The notes under the pieces were generated by a model, which was not told the DNA's origin, searched no databases, and saw nothing but the letters and a program-made list of their open reading frames with translations. Below, piece by piece: positions 1 to 12,513 of a stretch of DNA of 64,000 bases. The DNA is from Epinephelus fuscoguttatus (taxonomy: Eukaryota > Chordata > Actinopteri > Perciformes > Serranidae): NCBI RefSeq assembly GCF_011397635.1, contig NC_064767.1, positions 18,455,037-18,519,036 on the forward strand, in the 5' to 3' direction. Every line of letters begins with the position of its first letter. The first letter of the stretch is position 1. The position numbers and the translations under genes are program-made.

Positions 1-925
1 CCCATCTCCCCCCCACCAACCCTCCTCCTGTCAACGGCCGTGTCTCCGTCATCAGATATCAGACGGCAGAGACAATGGGTTGGGACTGAGTGGAGATGAA
101 TTACATGGACTTACACATACACACACATGAAGACACATATAACACGCACACCCCCTCCAACTCAACGCCTTCTTGGCCCCCTCCCCCCCTCCCTCCCTTC
201 GTCGCAATGTAGCATGGGAGGGTGATGCAATGTGCCCAAATGTGGCTGCGTGCGACGCCCCCCCTCCCCATATGTGCAAGTCTTCAAGTTTTGTTGTAAT
301 GTCTTATTATGTTGCTTATGTGCTGAGGTGTTTTTTTTTTCCTATTCCCACACTGTGCCCCCCTACAGGAGCCTAGTTTGGGAGTTGCTTTTTTTTTTTT
401 TACCTCTTCCTCCCTCTTGTTCTCCTTTTTTCATCTAAGTAAACAGGGCGCTGCTCGTGTGGCGACCCACAGTTCTCCCGCTCCTCTCTTTCCCAAGAGA
501 TTTCTGCCTATCTGGTGGAGGTCTGGGTGCTGGCAGCAGCACGGGGGCAAAGCCAAACACCGTTCATCTGCACGCACTGTGATGCCACACAGCTGGTTCA
601 ATATCAGAGAAGTTTCCCTTTATATTCATTGTGTTCTGTGGCGATCAGCAGTGATGTGGTGGTTCACTTTCACACTGTGATCTGTAGCCTATAGTTCGGC
701 TTTAGCTTCTAACTATCTTTGTCTGTTTAACCTGTTGTTGCTGCTGAGTCAGTTTGACATCCTGGATATATCCTTCAAACACAGACTGTAGACCCCTCTG
801 TCTGCTTCTCTCTGGAATCACTATTAATATTTCTTCAGGGAGTGCAGTTAGTTACAGTGTGGGCTCCATGCTTACTCTGACAGCTTGGTGGACCATCACA
901 ACGGGGCGGAGCTTAGTGAAAGGTC
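1..925. other. Pyrimidine-rich intergenic DNA, no gene seen
   Basis: The first ~450 bases are strongly C/T-biased with several C and T homopolymers. No spliceable coding exon, RNA gene or clear repeat boundary is visible. Short open frames here are low-complexity and I do not regard them as genes. Confidence 0.5.
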
Positions 926-1118
926 AGTTGGTGACTCTAAATTGGCCGTACGTGTGAATGCGAGTGTGAATGGTTGTCTGTCTCTATGTGTCAGCCCTGT
1001 GATAGTCTGGCGACCTGTCCAGGGTGTACCCCGTCTCTCACCCAATGTCAGGGATAGGCTTCAGTCCTCCCGCGACCCTGTACCAGGGTGAGTGGTTACG
1101 GAAAATGATTGAATGACT
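926..1118 (+). repeat. 5'-truncated SINE body
   Basis: This stretch matches the 3' body of the full-length SINE at 19419-19759: both contain the run tctctatgtgtcagccctgt followed by a gacctgtccagggtgtaccc-type core and a cccgcgaccct block. The tRNA-like head is missing, so it is a truncated older copy. The match between the two copies is seen directly. The family name is not determined. Confidence 0.75.
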
Positions 1119-3744
1119 TTAATTTATTCCAGTGTCTGATCAATAGAAAATAAGTAATTGACTGAAAGATGTGACTCATATGTGACTCATTTATTCTGAA
1201 AGGTTGTGAGTAAACATAAGCCCCTTTAGAACATACAGTCTTTCTGTGAAATGTCCGGTAACATTTCCTGCATGCTGTGATGTTTGACTGGAGGCAGGGA
1301 CTGATATTCAGGGAAATCTATACCGCTTATTTCCCACCTCAAGACCTAGTAACATTTCAGGGAATTACAGGAGTAACACTGCAGGAGCAAGCATGTGAAG
1401 GGTCACATCCATCTGACAGAAGACGGGAATGAGGGAATCAATAGTGATGTATTTGAATCTTGTACTTATTTGGTTAGAAACTGGAGCTGGTTCTGAAAAT
1501 AATGATGAATGAATGAATAATTATCTTATCTCATAATTATCTTATGATACTGTTAGTACAGACCAAATCTAGACCATAACTTTACAGAGACCCAGCAATG
1601 TCTCCAAGAGCAAGTACTTGGTATCGGCAGTGAGGAGAAACTTCCTTTTAACATTCAAAAATCTCAAACAGAACCAGGCTCCCCTAGGTGGGCGGCCAAC
1701 TGCCTAATAAGAAACATCTTCTGAATACTCATACATCCAGCCTTGCCTCGTCTTCTTGTTCTTCTGTTGAATTTTATGGTGGTTGACATCCATAAATGTT
1801 GCATTCCCGCCACCTGCTGGACTGTCCCTTGCTTCATGTATTCTGGCATTGACATGGCATTTGTGAAAAGGTGAAAAATGGAAATGTTTTAGTACGTTGT
1901 GCATGTGTGAATAGAGAAAATCACCAGCTGTATTTGAAAGGTTATCCTAGTAATTTAGTGGGAACTATGTGTGATATATGCTATACATACGTATATGGCT
2001 GCAGTGTGGACACAGTAAGACGAGAAAACCATTTTGTTTTCAGCGGAATTTAATTCAGCCCCCTGCTTTAAAATGGAGAAATGTTCCTTGTGAGTTTATG
2101 CAAACATCATGCAGTGCAACGTCTATCCCAACATTATTGCTAGTCTGATGTATTCCTTCATGGCAGGAGTGCATTCATATGCAAACTGAGTTTTGCCAGC
2201 AGCATAATCCCTGGTGCTCCAGGGAAATAAGTCCAATATTTATTCCAGGTTTGGCTACGAAAAATTCATTTTTCATCCCATAGTAAAGTGTTGACATATT
2301 TCAGTATTATTCCTACAATATCCAGTAATTATCAATCACTCATAATTTAAAGATTAGACCTCAATGGTGCCAACCATACATTACTCCAGCTAATGCTGCA
2401 TTGTAAAGATAGCATGCAACCTTTGAGTTGGAAACAAATTAGAAAATAAAAAATCAAAATCAGTAGAAATCTTTTTACTGAGGAGATCTCAGTATAGGAT
2501 CTTGCTGAGTTTTATTGTGAAGATTAACCAATAATCAGATAATCTCACTTATATACTTTGTTTTTGCATGATGTCTAAAAAATATGAAGAATGATGGTCA
2601 AACCTCACCACTTTACAGAAACCACCTTATTTTGTGTGCATTTGGCTGTGACGTAAGTGGTCTTTTTGTCACGTGTATTCTGTACACATCTGTATTAGTT
2701 TTATGTCAGTATAACCTGCTACTACAGCCTATTGTGTAATTTCCCTTTTTCGGATAAGAGAACTATCAGAGGAGTGTAATAATTGCCATTCTTTTCAATA
2801 GCACGAAAAATAATGTGAAATCGTGCCTGTGAAGAGCAGGAAAATATGTGGCTTCTGAGAAGTACAATCTTGAGGAGTAATGGTGATGTGCAAACACTCA
2901 CTGAGAAATAGCCCATTGGAGCTGGGCAGCCTGCTGACAGCAAAATATATGTGTTGGAAATGTTGTTTATTTGCGAAACCTAATAGTCGGTTCTCCAGGA
3001 AAGTAAGGTACACGGAGAGAAAAAAAAAACACACCTGCATTAACTGACACTTCACCCACAGGGGCCAGAACACAGAGACTAATGTGGCCAATAAGCACGG
3101 AACCTGATAATGGCAAAATAAACATTTCCCAGCTTCAAACAACAAACCTGTAAGAAAATTAGCATAAGAGGCGACAATTTTTACAAGCTGCTGACATACT
3201 AAACAAAGACTTAATGGCCAACTCAGGAGACGCATGACGAAGCTCGTAGTAGAACAATAAGAATGACGCTCAGCATGGAATGAGGTTAATAAGAAAAAAA
3301 GGTCAGTATCTGCATTTTAAAGCACATGTGTTCCAGAGACATACTGTTACTACTGTACGGAGGGTAAATGGTTAGGAGCTTGTAAATCAGTTATGTGAAT
3401 CAGGATGTGTAGGGCCTTTTAAACCCACTGCTGTGAGTTTACATAAAGCTGTTAGCAGTCAGCAGGCCGTCGCATTTCAGGTAATGGTAATCTAATGGTG
3501 CACTCTGATTTCACCATCACAAAAGCAGGATGCTGGAAGTAACTAAAGGGAACTGAAATTTCTACCTTCAGCTATAATGTGCTGCTTAGAGTAATGCTGT
3601 GCCTTTTACTTGAGTGCTTTATAGAGGGAAATAGTGTAGCTTCACTGCAATCATTTTTTAAAGTTAAACAAAGACAAACTAGAATCCTGCTTGTCAGCCC
3701 TAAAACAAAAAGAGAAATGCTGCTTAATAATCTGATTTAACACC
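1119..3744. other. Intergenic, nothing recognised
   Basis: AT-rich unique-looking DNA. I see no exon with acceptor and donor in phase, no tRNA-like promoter boxes and no terminal repeats. The 146-codon minus-strand open frame at 2795-3235 has no recognisable domain and lies in non-coding-like composition. Confidence 0.45.
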
Positions 3745-4331
3745 CTGGATTAAATCTGAGGGTACAAGTCTTGGTGTGATCCTGGATTCAGATCGAATCT
3801 TCAAATCCCACATAAACAAAGTAACAACAAAACCCTTTTTCCACCTCAGAGACACAGCTAAGGTACGACCATTTCTAAATAAAAAAGATGCAGAGAAATT
3901 AATTTGTGCCTTTATTTCAAGCCGCCTTGACCACTGTTAGGCACTTTTTTAATGGCCTCCCAAAAACACCTCTGTGAAACTTCAGCTCATTCAAAACTCT
4001 GCAGCTCGGCTATTAACCAGCACCAAGAGGAAAGAGCACATCAGGTCAGTCTGAGCTGCTCTGCACTGACTTCCTGCTACATTTAGAATTGATTTTTCGG
4101 TCCTCCTCCTAGTGTACAAAGCCCTTCATGGGTTGGGACTGAGCTACATCGCTAACTCCCTTGTTAACTATTTGCCCCTGAGGGCACTGCGGTCATCTGC
4201 TGCTGATTTACTGGAGGTTTCCAGCAACAGCTAGAAGAAGATCAGGGATGCAGCCTTTGTCAATTTCGCCCCAAAGCTATGGAAAAACTACCTACAAATT
4301 GTGATTTGTGATATTGGGCTTTATAAATAAA

Positions 4332-4368
<37 letters not shown>

Positions 4369-4375
4369 GATAACA
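3745..4375 (+). mobile_element. L2/CR1-type LINE, 3' end fragment
   Basis: Forward-strand fragments read as the C-terminal part of a non-LTR reverse transcriptase of the L2 type common in fish: an LGVILDSD-like motif at the left, SSRLDHC, LQLIQNSAARLL-like, and YKALHGLG, interrupted by frameshifts and stops. It ends with a tail (gtgatattgggctttataaa) followed by about seven TTGA units, the tandem-repeat tail expected of these LINEs. The 5' part is absent, as expected from incomplete reverse transcription. Clade assignment is by recognition only. Confidence 0.75.
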
Positions 4376-4829
4376 GAGAAGCCAGCTTGCTAATTATTTT
4401 TTAAAAGAAAGCTAAAATCAGTTCACTTAAGCCTTTAATTAGCTCTGACCTCCCGTTACAGGTCTGAAACTCTTTTCTTTTTATGCTTCACACTGCTGCA
4501 ACTCTTTTAAAGTCTTACTTCATTTTGTGATTTATGGTTTTGCCAGTATTAGCAGGTGGGGCATAAAGTAAGAGGCCAGTGGCCCCTTCTTTACTTCCTA
4601 TCCCCCTACTACTGGCCCCCTTACTCAGACCACATCTATCTTCAAACAACAGCCTCCATTTTGATCAGTGGTTTAGAGATAGTTAATGAGGTGGGTGTAC
4701 TACTAAGTAGATGAGCAGGTTACCAAGGAGGAAGTGGGTATACTCTTCTATATATTTCAACAAGTCCATACCCATTGAGTACAGCATACCATACCATGAC
4801 TTAGTCATACCAAAAATTAGAAAAAACAA
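4376..4829. other. Intergenic, nothing recognised
   Basis: No gene, exon or bounded repeat could be supported in this interval. Confidence 0.4.
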
Positions 4830-5660
4830 ACAAACATTGGTCCACAGGGGGAGCCACAGCAATCGGTCGCATTTTAGCCATTTTTAAGCATTTTTCTGAT
4901 GTTATAGCGCCACCCAGTTGCCAATCAGAGTTAAATTTCTCCAGTCACCTTGAGGCGTCCTGTTCTACATATCTGCCAAGTTTAGTAAAAATCGATATGG
5001 CTGTTAGGCCTAGATAAGAAATTAGCTCTCTAGCGCCCCCATTTTGTTTGATGGGGTCAGTAATGGAGGGGTCCCCTCAGATTATGTGTGGTCATATGCC
5101 TACAAAGTTGTACGGTGAAACCCTTGAGATGTTATACACCTTTATGTGATGAGCCACGCCCTCTGCAATATTCATTGCCTTATAGAAGCTCAGTTTTAGT
5201 AAGTTTTCCAACTTTTGCCAAGAGGGAACTTTAGATATTGGTCCCTAGATTGTGTTCACCCAGTTTCATGCAGATCAGTCAAACTTCCTAGGAAGAGATC
5301 AATTTTAAGTGTTTTTCAAAAAAATCAAAATGCCGGGAAATCTATATAACTGGAAGTTATGGGTTCTTGAGGCAAATTTGTTCCTCATGAGGAGAGGCAT
5401 CTCTGTGCAAAGTTTCATGCCTCTGCAACATACGGGGCATGAGATATGCCCATTCAAAGTTTGCCATTTCAATCGGTTGCTATAGCGCCCCCCTTTGGCC
5501 AATTGATGTAATATTGCTTCTTTCACATCCTCCCATGATCCTCTTCCACTGTACCAAATTTCACATGGATTGACCAAGTCAGTGAGGAGAAAAACGTGGA
5601 ACAGACACACACCCAGACACATACAGAGTTTCCAGCATTATATAGTAAGAAAGATGGCAC
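4830..5660. repeat. Dispersed teleost repeat, class uncertain
   Basis: The interval contains recurring short blocks such as tagcgccaccc / tagcgccccc with intervening phrases (for example accaaatttcacatggattg) that I recognise from dispersed fish repeats. It ends near an acagagtttccagcattata block. No terminal inverted repeat or coding domain is clear, so the class is left open. Confidence 0.5.
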
Positions 5661-6599
5661 TGATTAGTGGGTATGAAACAGCCAATAGTGTAAGCAGCCT
5701 TAAAAAAAGTTGGGTATACGTCTCATCCTCCGTAACACCACTGGTTTTGATCTCACCTAAACATCTGTAAAGTTGTGTGACTGCATTTTGCATGATTTTT
5801 ACGTTATTGCATTAACAAAACAGACAGACATATACAGGTAAACACCTGACCAAGTACTCAGAACCATTTCATCTGCTGTTGCATCTTTGTCTTGGCTGAT
5901 GAGTAAACATGAATTCAATGACACATCTCCTTTTGGCCCACTACCATGCACTCATACATCTACCCCACTATCTATACTTCCAGTGTTGCTCACAGATTGC
6001 TTAGTGGAGTACCAGAAACACACAAATCAATACACATGGATTACATAGAGTACATGCTGTCTATTTACTGCTGTAATCCTCCTGTTTATGTCCCACACAC
6101 AGAGCTGGGTGCCTGTCATCTTCACTCTCCCTCCATCTCTCTTGCTTTTCACTCAGGCTTCTTTGTGCTTGACCATCAGCATCTCTGGTACCTTTCTCTC
6201 CCCCACCTGGCTGTTTGTCCTTCATTCAAGATGCCTCTCCTCTTGTCTCTCTTCCTCCCTTGTGTTTGTTTCTTTCTCCTACTTGTGTAAATGGTGTGCT
6301 TGAGCTTTGCCTCTTGTCAGTCTATGTAGTCTTTTTTTCCAGGTCTTCATGGTGGAGAGGATGTGGTGTGACTCAGGTCCCATCTGTTTAATGAGACCTC
6401 AAGTTACTCAGTGTCCTCCCAGATCCATTCTTCATGTTATATATAATTTGGTCACACTGAGTGTCAGTACTCTAATTGTACTATGTTGACCTACTTTGTT
6501 CAAGCAACGTCAAGAGGGCAGCATCAACATCTAGCGCATCTGTCCATCTTGGGACTGGGATCCTTCCTCTGTTGCTCTTCCTGTTCTTCCTGAGGTTTC
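5661..6599. other. Intergenic, nothing recognised
   Basis: The 114-codon open frame starting at 5946 is hydrophobic and low in information, with no domain. C/T-rich composition at 6100-6290 explains it. No supported feature. Confidence 0.4.
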
Positions 6600-6670
6600 T
6601 TTCAAACCTCAGGAAGAATTAGTGATTTGTGATACTGGGCTACCAGTATTTGAATAAAACAGACTTGACT
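6600..6670 (+). repeat. L2-type LINE 3' tail remnant
   Basis: The sequence agtgatttgtgatactgggc ... aataaaacagacttgact resembles the tail of the LINE at 3745-4375 (gtgatttgtgatattgggct ... aataaaattgattga). Only the extreme 3' end remains. Confidence 0.55.
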
Positions 6671-6834
6671 TTACAAATATGAAAATACCAAAAATGAAAA
6701 AAAAAACAAAAAACAAAAAAACCCAATTGACCCTTCGCTACGCCTCTCCCTTAAACAGTCGCTGTCCAATCCTACCTTAGCAACCGTGTGTAGCAACAGA
6801 GAGGTCTGTCAAGCTTTCAGCAGAAGCTAATACG

Positions 6835-7030
6835 CCGAAGCGGTGTGCATACGGTACCTGCAAGTCCGACACCCGATATCCAAAAAGTGTCGAAGGTGGT
6901 GTTGAATTTTTCCCCTTCCCCAAGCCCAAGACCTAAGGAGAGAGATGCCAGATATGGCTAAACAGTGTGGAAGACCACACAAACAGCTGAATCCAGCAAG
7001 GATCAATAAAAACACCTATGTTTGTTCCAA
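6835..7030 (+). pseudogene. Broken THAP zinc-finger exon
   Basis: Reading from 6835 gives PKRCAYGTCKSD, then EGGVEFFPFPKPKT, a stop (TAA), and, after a one-base frame change, KQCGRPHKQLNPARINKNTY and VCSK. This is the order of a THAP domain: C-x4-C near the start, the PFPK block, and the Y-V-C-S-K end that precedes the final His. The expected start codon reads ACG instead of ATG. The exon stops at a plausible donor (AA|GTTAAG at 7030/7031), where the C-x2-H motif would continue in a next exon that is absent. THAP domains bind DNA and occur in several transposases. Lost start, stop and frameshift make it non-functional. Confidence 0.7.
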
Positions 7031-7129
7031 GTTAAGATGCTAACTAACGTTAGCTGCTCTCCCTTCATCTGCCCCAAGGAGGGAACATAACTCAACATTA
7101 ACTTAAATTTAAACCATATATTGACTTAC

Positions 7130-7398
7130 CCTGCTGTACAAGAACATTCTTTGTCCTTCATGTGAAGTGTCAAGACGTGGGGTGCCTGACGCTTACATTG
7201 TGACCGGTGAGCTTTTCCCTCTATTTTAATGTTCTCGTGATTTATACTCTGCCAGCAGATGATATTATGAATGTAGCTCTCACATGCATATTGAAGACCT
7301 TTCTGTCGGCTTCTCTCTGATATCTCCGAACAGTTTTTCCAGAATTTTGATGTTATCTTCTTTGGAATATCTCGTACTGATATCACTGAAAACTCCAT
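7130..7398 (-). pseudogene. Exon with start of a SWIM-type zinc finger
   Basis: An open frame begins with ATG at 7398 and runs 89 codons plus 2 bases to a good donor (GG|GTAAGT; exon end 7130). Its last residues are PHVLTLHMKDKECSCTAG. The C-S-C with preceding PHxL context is the first half of a SWIM finger (C-x-C-x(n)-C-x-H); the second half would lie in the next exon, which is missing here. It begins about 76 bp inside the right terminus of the transposon relic and points toward the THAP exon. It is probably the first exon of the element's second gene (a SWIM/YqaJ-like protein), stranded by internal deletion. The frame itself is intact. Confidence 0.5.
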
Positions 7399-7474
7399 AT
7401 TTCTTATGCTAGGAGTGAAAGCTTGACGGACGTAGCAACATTAACTAAGGGGGGTGGGGCTTAGTGAAGGGTCA

Positions 7475-10374
7475 ATTACAAATACAAAGGAAAAATGTCT
7501 GTCAAGTGTCCATTCCTGTCAGTGTAAATGAAAACATTAATATTGATTATAAAGAAAAATCAAAATTAATATTTCTAGTTTACGCTGTCCCCCACAACAA
7601 CTCCTGGCTACATAGCCCCTCCCCAAACCCTTATCTTTGGTGTGTTTTTTCCTAGTTAAACTCAGCACAATGTTAGAATAAGAAAGAAGTCATAAAGCAA
7701 AGATATTCAAAATTGTCAGAAGTAAATGTTTAGATTTGTTTTACTTGCATCTTCGTCTGGATCTCTGCATCAAAATATACATAGTGATAAAACCATATAC
7801 TTTTTCAAATCTTCATTCAGGTAAGCTTGGGAGTACATGTGACAAAAAAGCAAATATCTTCTAGATGTTGAACAAGATGTGGTGGGGGATTACTGTGAAG
7901 TTTCCTGACTGACATCAGGATAACATTGGTAGTTGCTGATAAATAGTGTCGCCACCTCCCCCTTTGTTCAGGGCAGGTTGTTCTGGCCTGACCCTTCACT
8001 TGCTGATGGATTGGCAGCCTGTTCAATGTCTTTTACCCAATGTTTGCTGAGATAGCCTCCAGCCATGCATGACCCAAGGCAGGATGAGTGAGTGTGTAGA
8101 TAACCATCTTCTTTCCTCTTTCAAACCACCTTTGATCTCCGTCCATCATGTGTGCTTTGTGGCCATCAAAGAACTGACTTGACAAGATGAGTCACGATCT
8201 TTACATAGAATTTATTCTCAGATGCTAAAACATGGTCATGTTCAATTTCATAAGGGTTAGCACTCTACTGGACTCTATAATTAATACTATTCAATATCAT
8301 TAGCATGCAATCACCCACTGAAATTTGCAGAAACGAAGCTGGCCAGTACCGAAAAGCTGTCTGCCACACTGTTCCCTTTAGTGACAGTGATTTGCCCACC
8401 GCAGTGACAAACCTGTAGCCGGTCAGGATCAGTGTGGCTGGGTCGATGTTATGTTGTGACAGGGCGTTTAGTTATTGGGCTCCACACACTGTACCCAGAG
8501 AGTCTAGAGCAAAGGTTACAATATTGTAACCCTAGTCCTATTAGCACAGGCAGAGACCTCCATGTAGAGGCCCTGCCGGTCTTACGCCCCTCGCTGAAGA
8601 GGGTGGCAGATAGTGTGATGGTATTGTCGTTTATACTTTGGGGGATGCAGGCATTTTGGTCCTGATTGGCTGGCTACATTAATTCAAATTTCAATGGGTA
8701 CTGCATGCTTGTGACTGGAGCAAAGTATTATCCACTGATTCCAGTAAAGGGCTCCCTACTAGATCTAGGGTTACGGTACTATAACCTTTGTTTTCCAACA
8801 CCAATAATTTTTCTAAATATTAAAACTACATCTAATAACTCTGAATTATAAAAGATATGCCGTGTGATACCTCAACACATTTAAAACAAACTATTTGGGA
8901 TGTAAATGTATTTTGGCAGTGACTCATGATATTCTCAGAGTGTCTTACAACGAAAAGAAGCAGGCATGAATTAGCTACTTTAATTCTGCGGCAGAGGCAT
9001 ACTGAAATGTAAAATTCATGAGCTGGCCAGGTTGTTAACACATGTTCGACAGTGGGTTTCAAGATTTCAAATTAAAAAGACGGCAGAGTGTCAGTGCAAA
9101 GAGCAAATATATAAAGAAACACCTGCATGGTGATTCTGAGAGCATGACACCAAAGGCTCATTCTTATCATTCGCTGTGCACTTCCAATTTATCCACAGAT
9201 AAGACATGACCACCTACATCATTTATAAGGATCCAGAAATTCCACGTATATCACGAGAACAAGAACAGCTCGTGGGCTTTAGATAATCTTGTCAAGTCTT
9301 CATAGACCTTTTTCACAGCAGACATTTTGACTTTGAAATGTTCAAGAACATTGATGATGGCTGCATTCCTCTTGGTAATGGCCTTGGTATTGTCCATGTT
9401 GGCTCACTGGAACAGCTTACTGGGAGACTTAATGGTACTAAGCCATGTTGCAAGCAAGTCCAAATGTTTGACAGAGGTCTATTGTGGCACCAGTGTTCTC
9501 ATTAACAGTGTGTGCCAACATGACTGACTGACGAAATCTGGGATGATTTAAAAAAAGCCAAAGGAGGGGCTTCTCTTTAGCCCCTCATTATTTCTATGTG
9601 TGTGTCTGTACATGACAGGGTTCACAATGACGGTCACAGTACTGTATGCTGTGTGAAGTGTTCATTTGATAATGAATGAGTCCTTGGATGTTATAGGCAA
9701 CTTACATAAAAAAAAAAAACAAAACAAAGTACAGCCCATTAAATAAAAGCAGCTTTTCATTCCAGGGTCTCGTTGTTTATTAAAATTGACGCACATACAA
9801 TCCATCCATCTACAAAGACAACATGCAATATATTGACTCTTTTCAAAGAACACATAATCAAGACATTTTAAAGACATTCAAAAGACGTGGGAATATGTCT
9901 TCATTGGTTTATCTCTTCTTCAACTGAACCTTCTCAATACTGTACATTCCACAGAGTGACATATAATTCCTGATTTTCAAAAAACAAAAACAGAAAACAC
10001 AAAACTTGAAATATAAATACAACGGTCAATGAAAGAACCTCTAAGAGTTCTTTGACCTTCAGTGAATTAGAAAACAGACACTGTACAGGCAATACAAAGA
10101 TTAGGTACTGTAGTCAACATCATGGATCAGTAAAGACAGTGGCAGCTGTTATTTACAAGTATTCCATGTCATATTTCATAAACACATGCTACAACACTTC
10201 ACAATTACACAGTGTAAAGTCACAGTGTACACAACAATTACATTCTCGTGGAAGTCCTGCATTGTATCTGCTGCTGAATAACAAAGTTTGATCTATGTTC
10301 AGTGACCTGTTTGCCCTAAATCAGACAGAGTGCTTTCTGTACCTTTGAATCTGCATTTGGGGACTGGACACGGG
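7475..10374. other. Intergenic with old repeat debris
   Basis: About 8013-8095 looks like a strongly decayed copy of the SINE body at 19419-19759 (ggcagcctgttcaatgtc..., gagatagcctccagcc). At 8514-8531 there is a perfect 18-base palindrome, GGTTACAATATTGTAACC. No exon or bounded element could be supported in the rest of the interval. Confidence 0.4.
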
Positions 10375-10806
10375 TCAGAAAGTAGTTGAGATGACGATTT
10401 GTTCAGCTATGTGTTGCCTAGCAGGGCTTAGTGTTTCTGCGTTCTGGGTACCTGGTGTTTTTGCCGGAGTGCTCTGAACTCCTTGAGTTGAAAAAACTTT
10501 TGTCATCTTTTTTCCTATTGTCCAATCCGATGATTTGGGAGGCAAGCCTTCGCTGGTGGTCACAACAACAAGTTTACAGTTGGTAAACAATGGAGGAGAA
10601 ACTGGTGGTAGTGGTTGCTGGATACACAGAGCTATACGGCCTGACAGTAGCAGGTTGTCACACTGCCCCCGAGTCATCCTAAAATATGTCTGGAAACAGC
10701 CATCATGGATGTGAAGCTCCTGGACCAACTGGTGGTACTTCCCATGATCCACCCTCCTTTTTAGGGTCTCATGTACCCACACTGATCTCCGCTTCCCTGT
10801 GCCCAA
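10375..10806 (-). pseudogene. PIF/Harbinger transposase N-terminal fragment
   Basis: The minus-strand open frame (143 codons) starts with a segment of the HARBI1/Harbinger transposase type: RRSVWVHETLKRR, then YHQLVQELHIHDGCFQTYF and RMTRGQCDNLL, matching the pattern W-x-H-P/x-(x)n-R-x(n)-F-x-x-L-x-x-E-L...F-x-x-Y-F-R-M-x-x-x-x-F-D-x-L-L in known members. After roughly residue 55 the similarity ends and the remainder (PPVSPPLFTNC onwards) has no catalytic DDE residues. It is therefore a truncated or internally deleted, non-autonomous remnant, although the frame is open. Confidence 0.6.
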
Positions 10807-12513
10807 CAGACTATTTACTGACAGCCTCTAACCCTCAACCTGAACTAGAGCAAGTACCCTCCTCCTGTCCACTTTAGTAACTAGCTATTAATTACTGTGA
10901 AAACAACAACGAAAACGAAAAAATGATAGATCAATTAAACAGGAAAGTTTGTGTAAGGAGGTGATAGGGTAGTTGCCTGGCAACAGTTAAAAAGGTGCAG
11001 TTTTTTAACTGATGGCATTTAATTTAAAAACAAAAAAGGCAGTATGCTGCACCTCGCATTTTGCAACTTGCAAAACGCTTTCTGTGTGATCAGGAAGGCT
11101 GCCTCTTAATACATCTGATTGGACAATAAGAAAAATGACATTGGGCGCTTGTGTTGAGTGCATTTGAGCACTAAAACATGTGGCACTCAGCAACTTAAAA
11201 GCAGCGTGCAAAACGGCTAACTCTCACTGAACACCATTTTAAAAAGCCACCCCAGGCTTCCAAAACACATTCTCTTGATCGGAGCCCTAGGATTTGACCC
11301 AGTGCAACACCCCATAAACCACCATACTGACTAACACATAGAGTACATGCATTCACACATAACTGAGGCCATTCAAAGAGATTGAGTGTGTGTTACCAGG
11401 ATGAAACATCCTGAAACTATTTATTTATTGTAACCAACACAAGACTGTAACAGCCAAGGACATTTAGAGCCGGGGAGACTATGAACTGTATGTCTATAGG
11501 ATTATGAGTTAATATTGTGAGTTATGTCTAAAATCTTGCTCCTGTCATGTATATATAAACTATATGAACATGTGTTTTATATGCTGGGATCGATAGTTCC
11601 TGTAATAACAGTCATACAGTGTCTTGAGAGGGAGATATTGTAGAAAATATTATGGTATGTAAACTGACAAATTTAGTTTTTCCCACAATATTGCTCTAAA
11701 TAAAAAATAAATAAACAAAAAGGTACGCATAAACTGTTGAAAATTGTTCATTGGTAGGTAAGGTTTAGGTTACAGTCAAACTAAAAGCTCCATATGGGAA
11801 TGCAGCACGTACTGTGCTTCACAAGGTGGCTAGGCAACAAGGAGACATGGTTTAGCCTCCAGGGCAGAGGTTGATGCTTCCTAACTTCAGTTCACCCAGC
11901 ACTTAAGAAGCAAGACACGAGGACTTTACCTGGGTCTTGACAGTTTAATCAAAGACAAACTGAACCTTACACTGTACATTTACTACCACCTCACAACTTT
12001 ACAGCTAATTCCCTCTTTGCTCCGATTGCCAACAGCTGTCTGCTCTGGGCGTATCCACCATCACTCTCTCTCGTACACACTTTTGACCACACACTTGCTC
12101 TGCAGACACTACGCACCGCACGCAGCTGCATGGGGGGAGGGAACGACGACGAGTCTCTGCATGGTCTGCAGCTTTTGCTCAGTTTGCTGTCACATCTGTT
12201 TACCCCTTGCGGAAACAAATAGCTGAAGTGAAAGTTCTGTCACAAAACGATGTTGTTACGTATCCTTGTACATTTTTTAGTGGGTATATGGAAACCTGGA
12301 GCTTTTTTAGGATCTATGTGTGCATACTTGCCCATCATGTAGACTACACTACCAGTTTGATCTTTCCTTGTGCTTCATGATGCTTGATATCCTTCCAAAA
12401 TGTGATTTAACCATGAGAGAAATGTCCCACTTCAAAATTATCATTCAACTACTTCATTTCTGTACATCAACAGCCCAAATCTAAATGAGTGTTACATTAA
12501 GACGTTCTTCTCT
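10807..12513. other. 3' flank of the receptor gene, no further gene
   Basis: This interval lies downstream of the minus-strand receptor stop codon, so part is probably its 3' UTR. On the minus strand, overlapping AATAAA signals occur at about 11420-11429, roughly 1.1 kb past the stop; this is the only clear pair I noticed and is a weak candidate. 10950-11215 resembles the flank of a Harbinger-type element (ttgcctggcaacagttaaaa...). Nothing else is supported. Confidence 0.35.

Larger units (their letters stand above)
6728..7474. mobile_element. DNA transposon relic with THAP and SWIM-type exons (ISL2EU-like)
   Basis: The ends are inverted repeats: TGACCCTTCGCTACGCC on the left and its near-complement GGCTTAGTGAAGGGTCA on the right (2 mismatches in 17). 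An AT dinucleotide flanks each side (6726-6727, 7475-7476), which would be a 2-bp target duplication. Inside are a THAP-like exon reading rightwards and a SWIM-like exon reading leftwards, each starting close to a terminus. A two-gene transposon of this kind, with AT duplication, THAP transposase and a YqaJ/SWIM-type second protein, is what I know as ISL2EU. This copy has lost everything between the two first exons. Termini and domains are seen; the superfamily name is inferred. Confidence 0.6.

Noticed and set aside
2795-3235. 146-codon minus-strand open frame
   Set aside because: No recognisable motif, no good start or splice context, and composition like the surrounding intergenic DNA.
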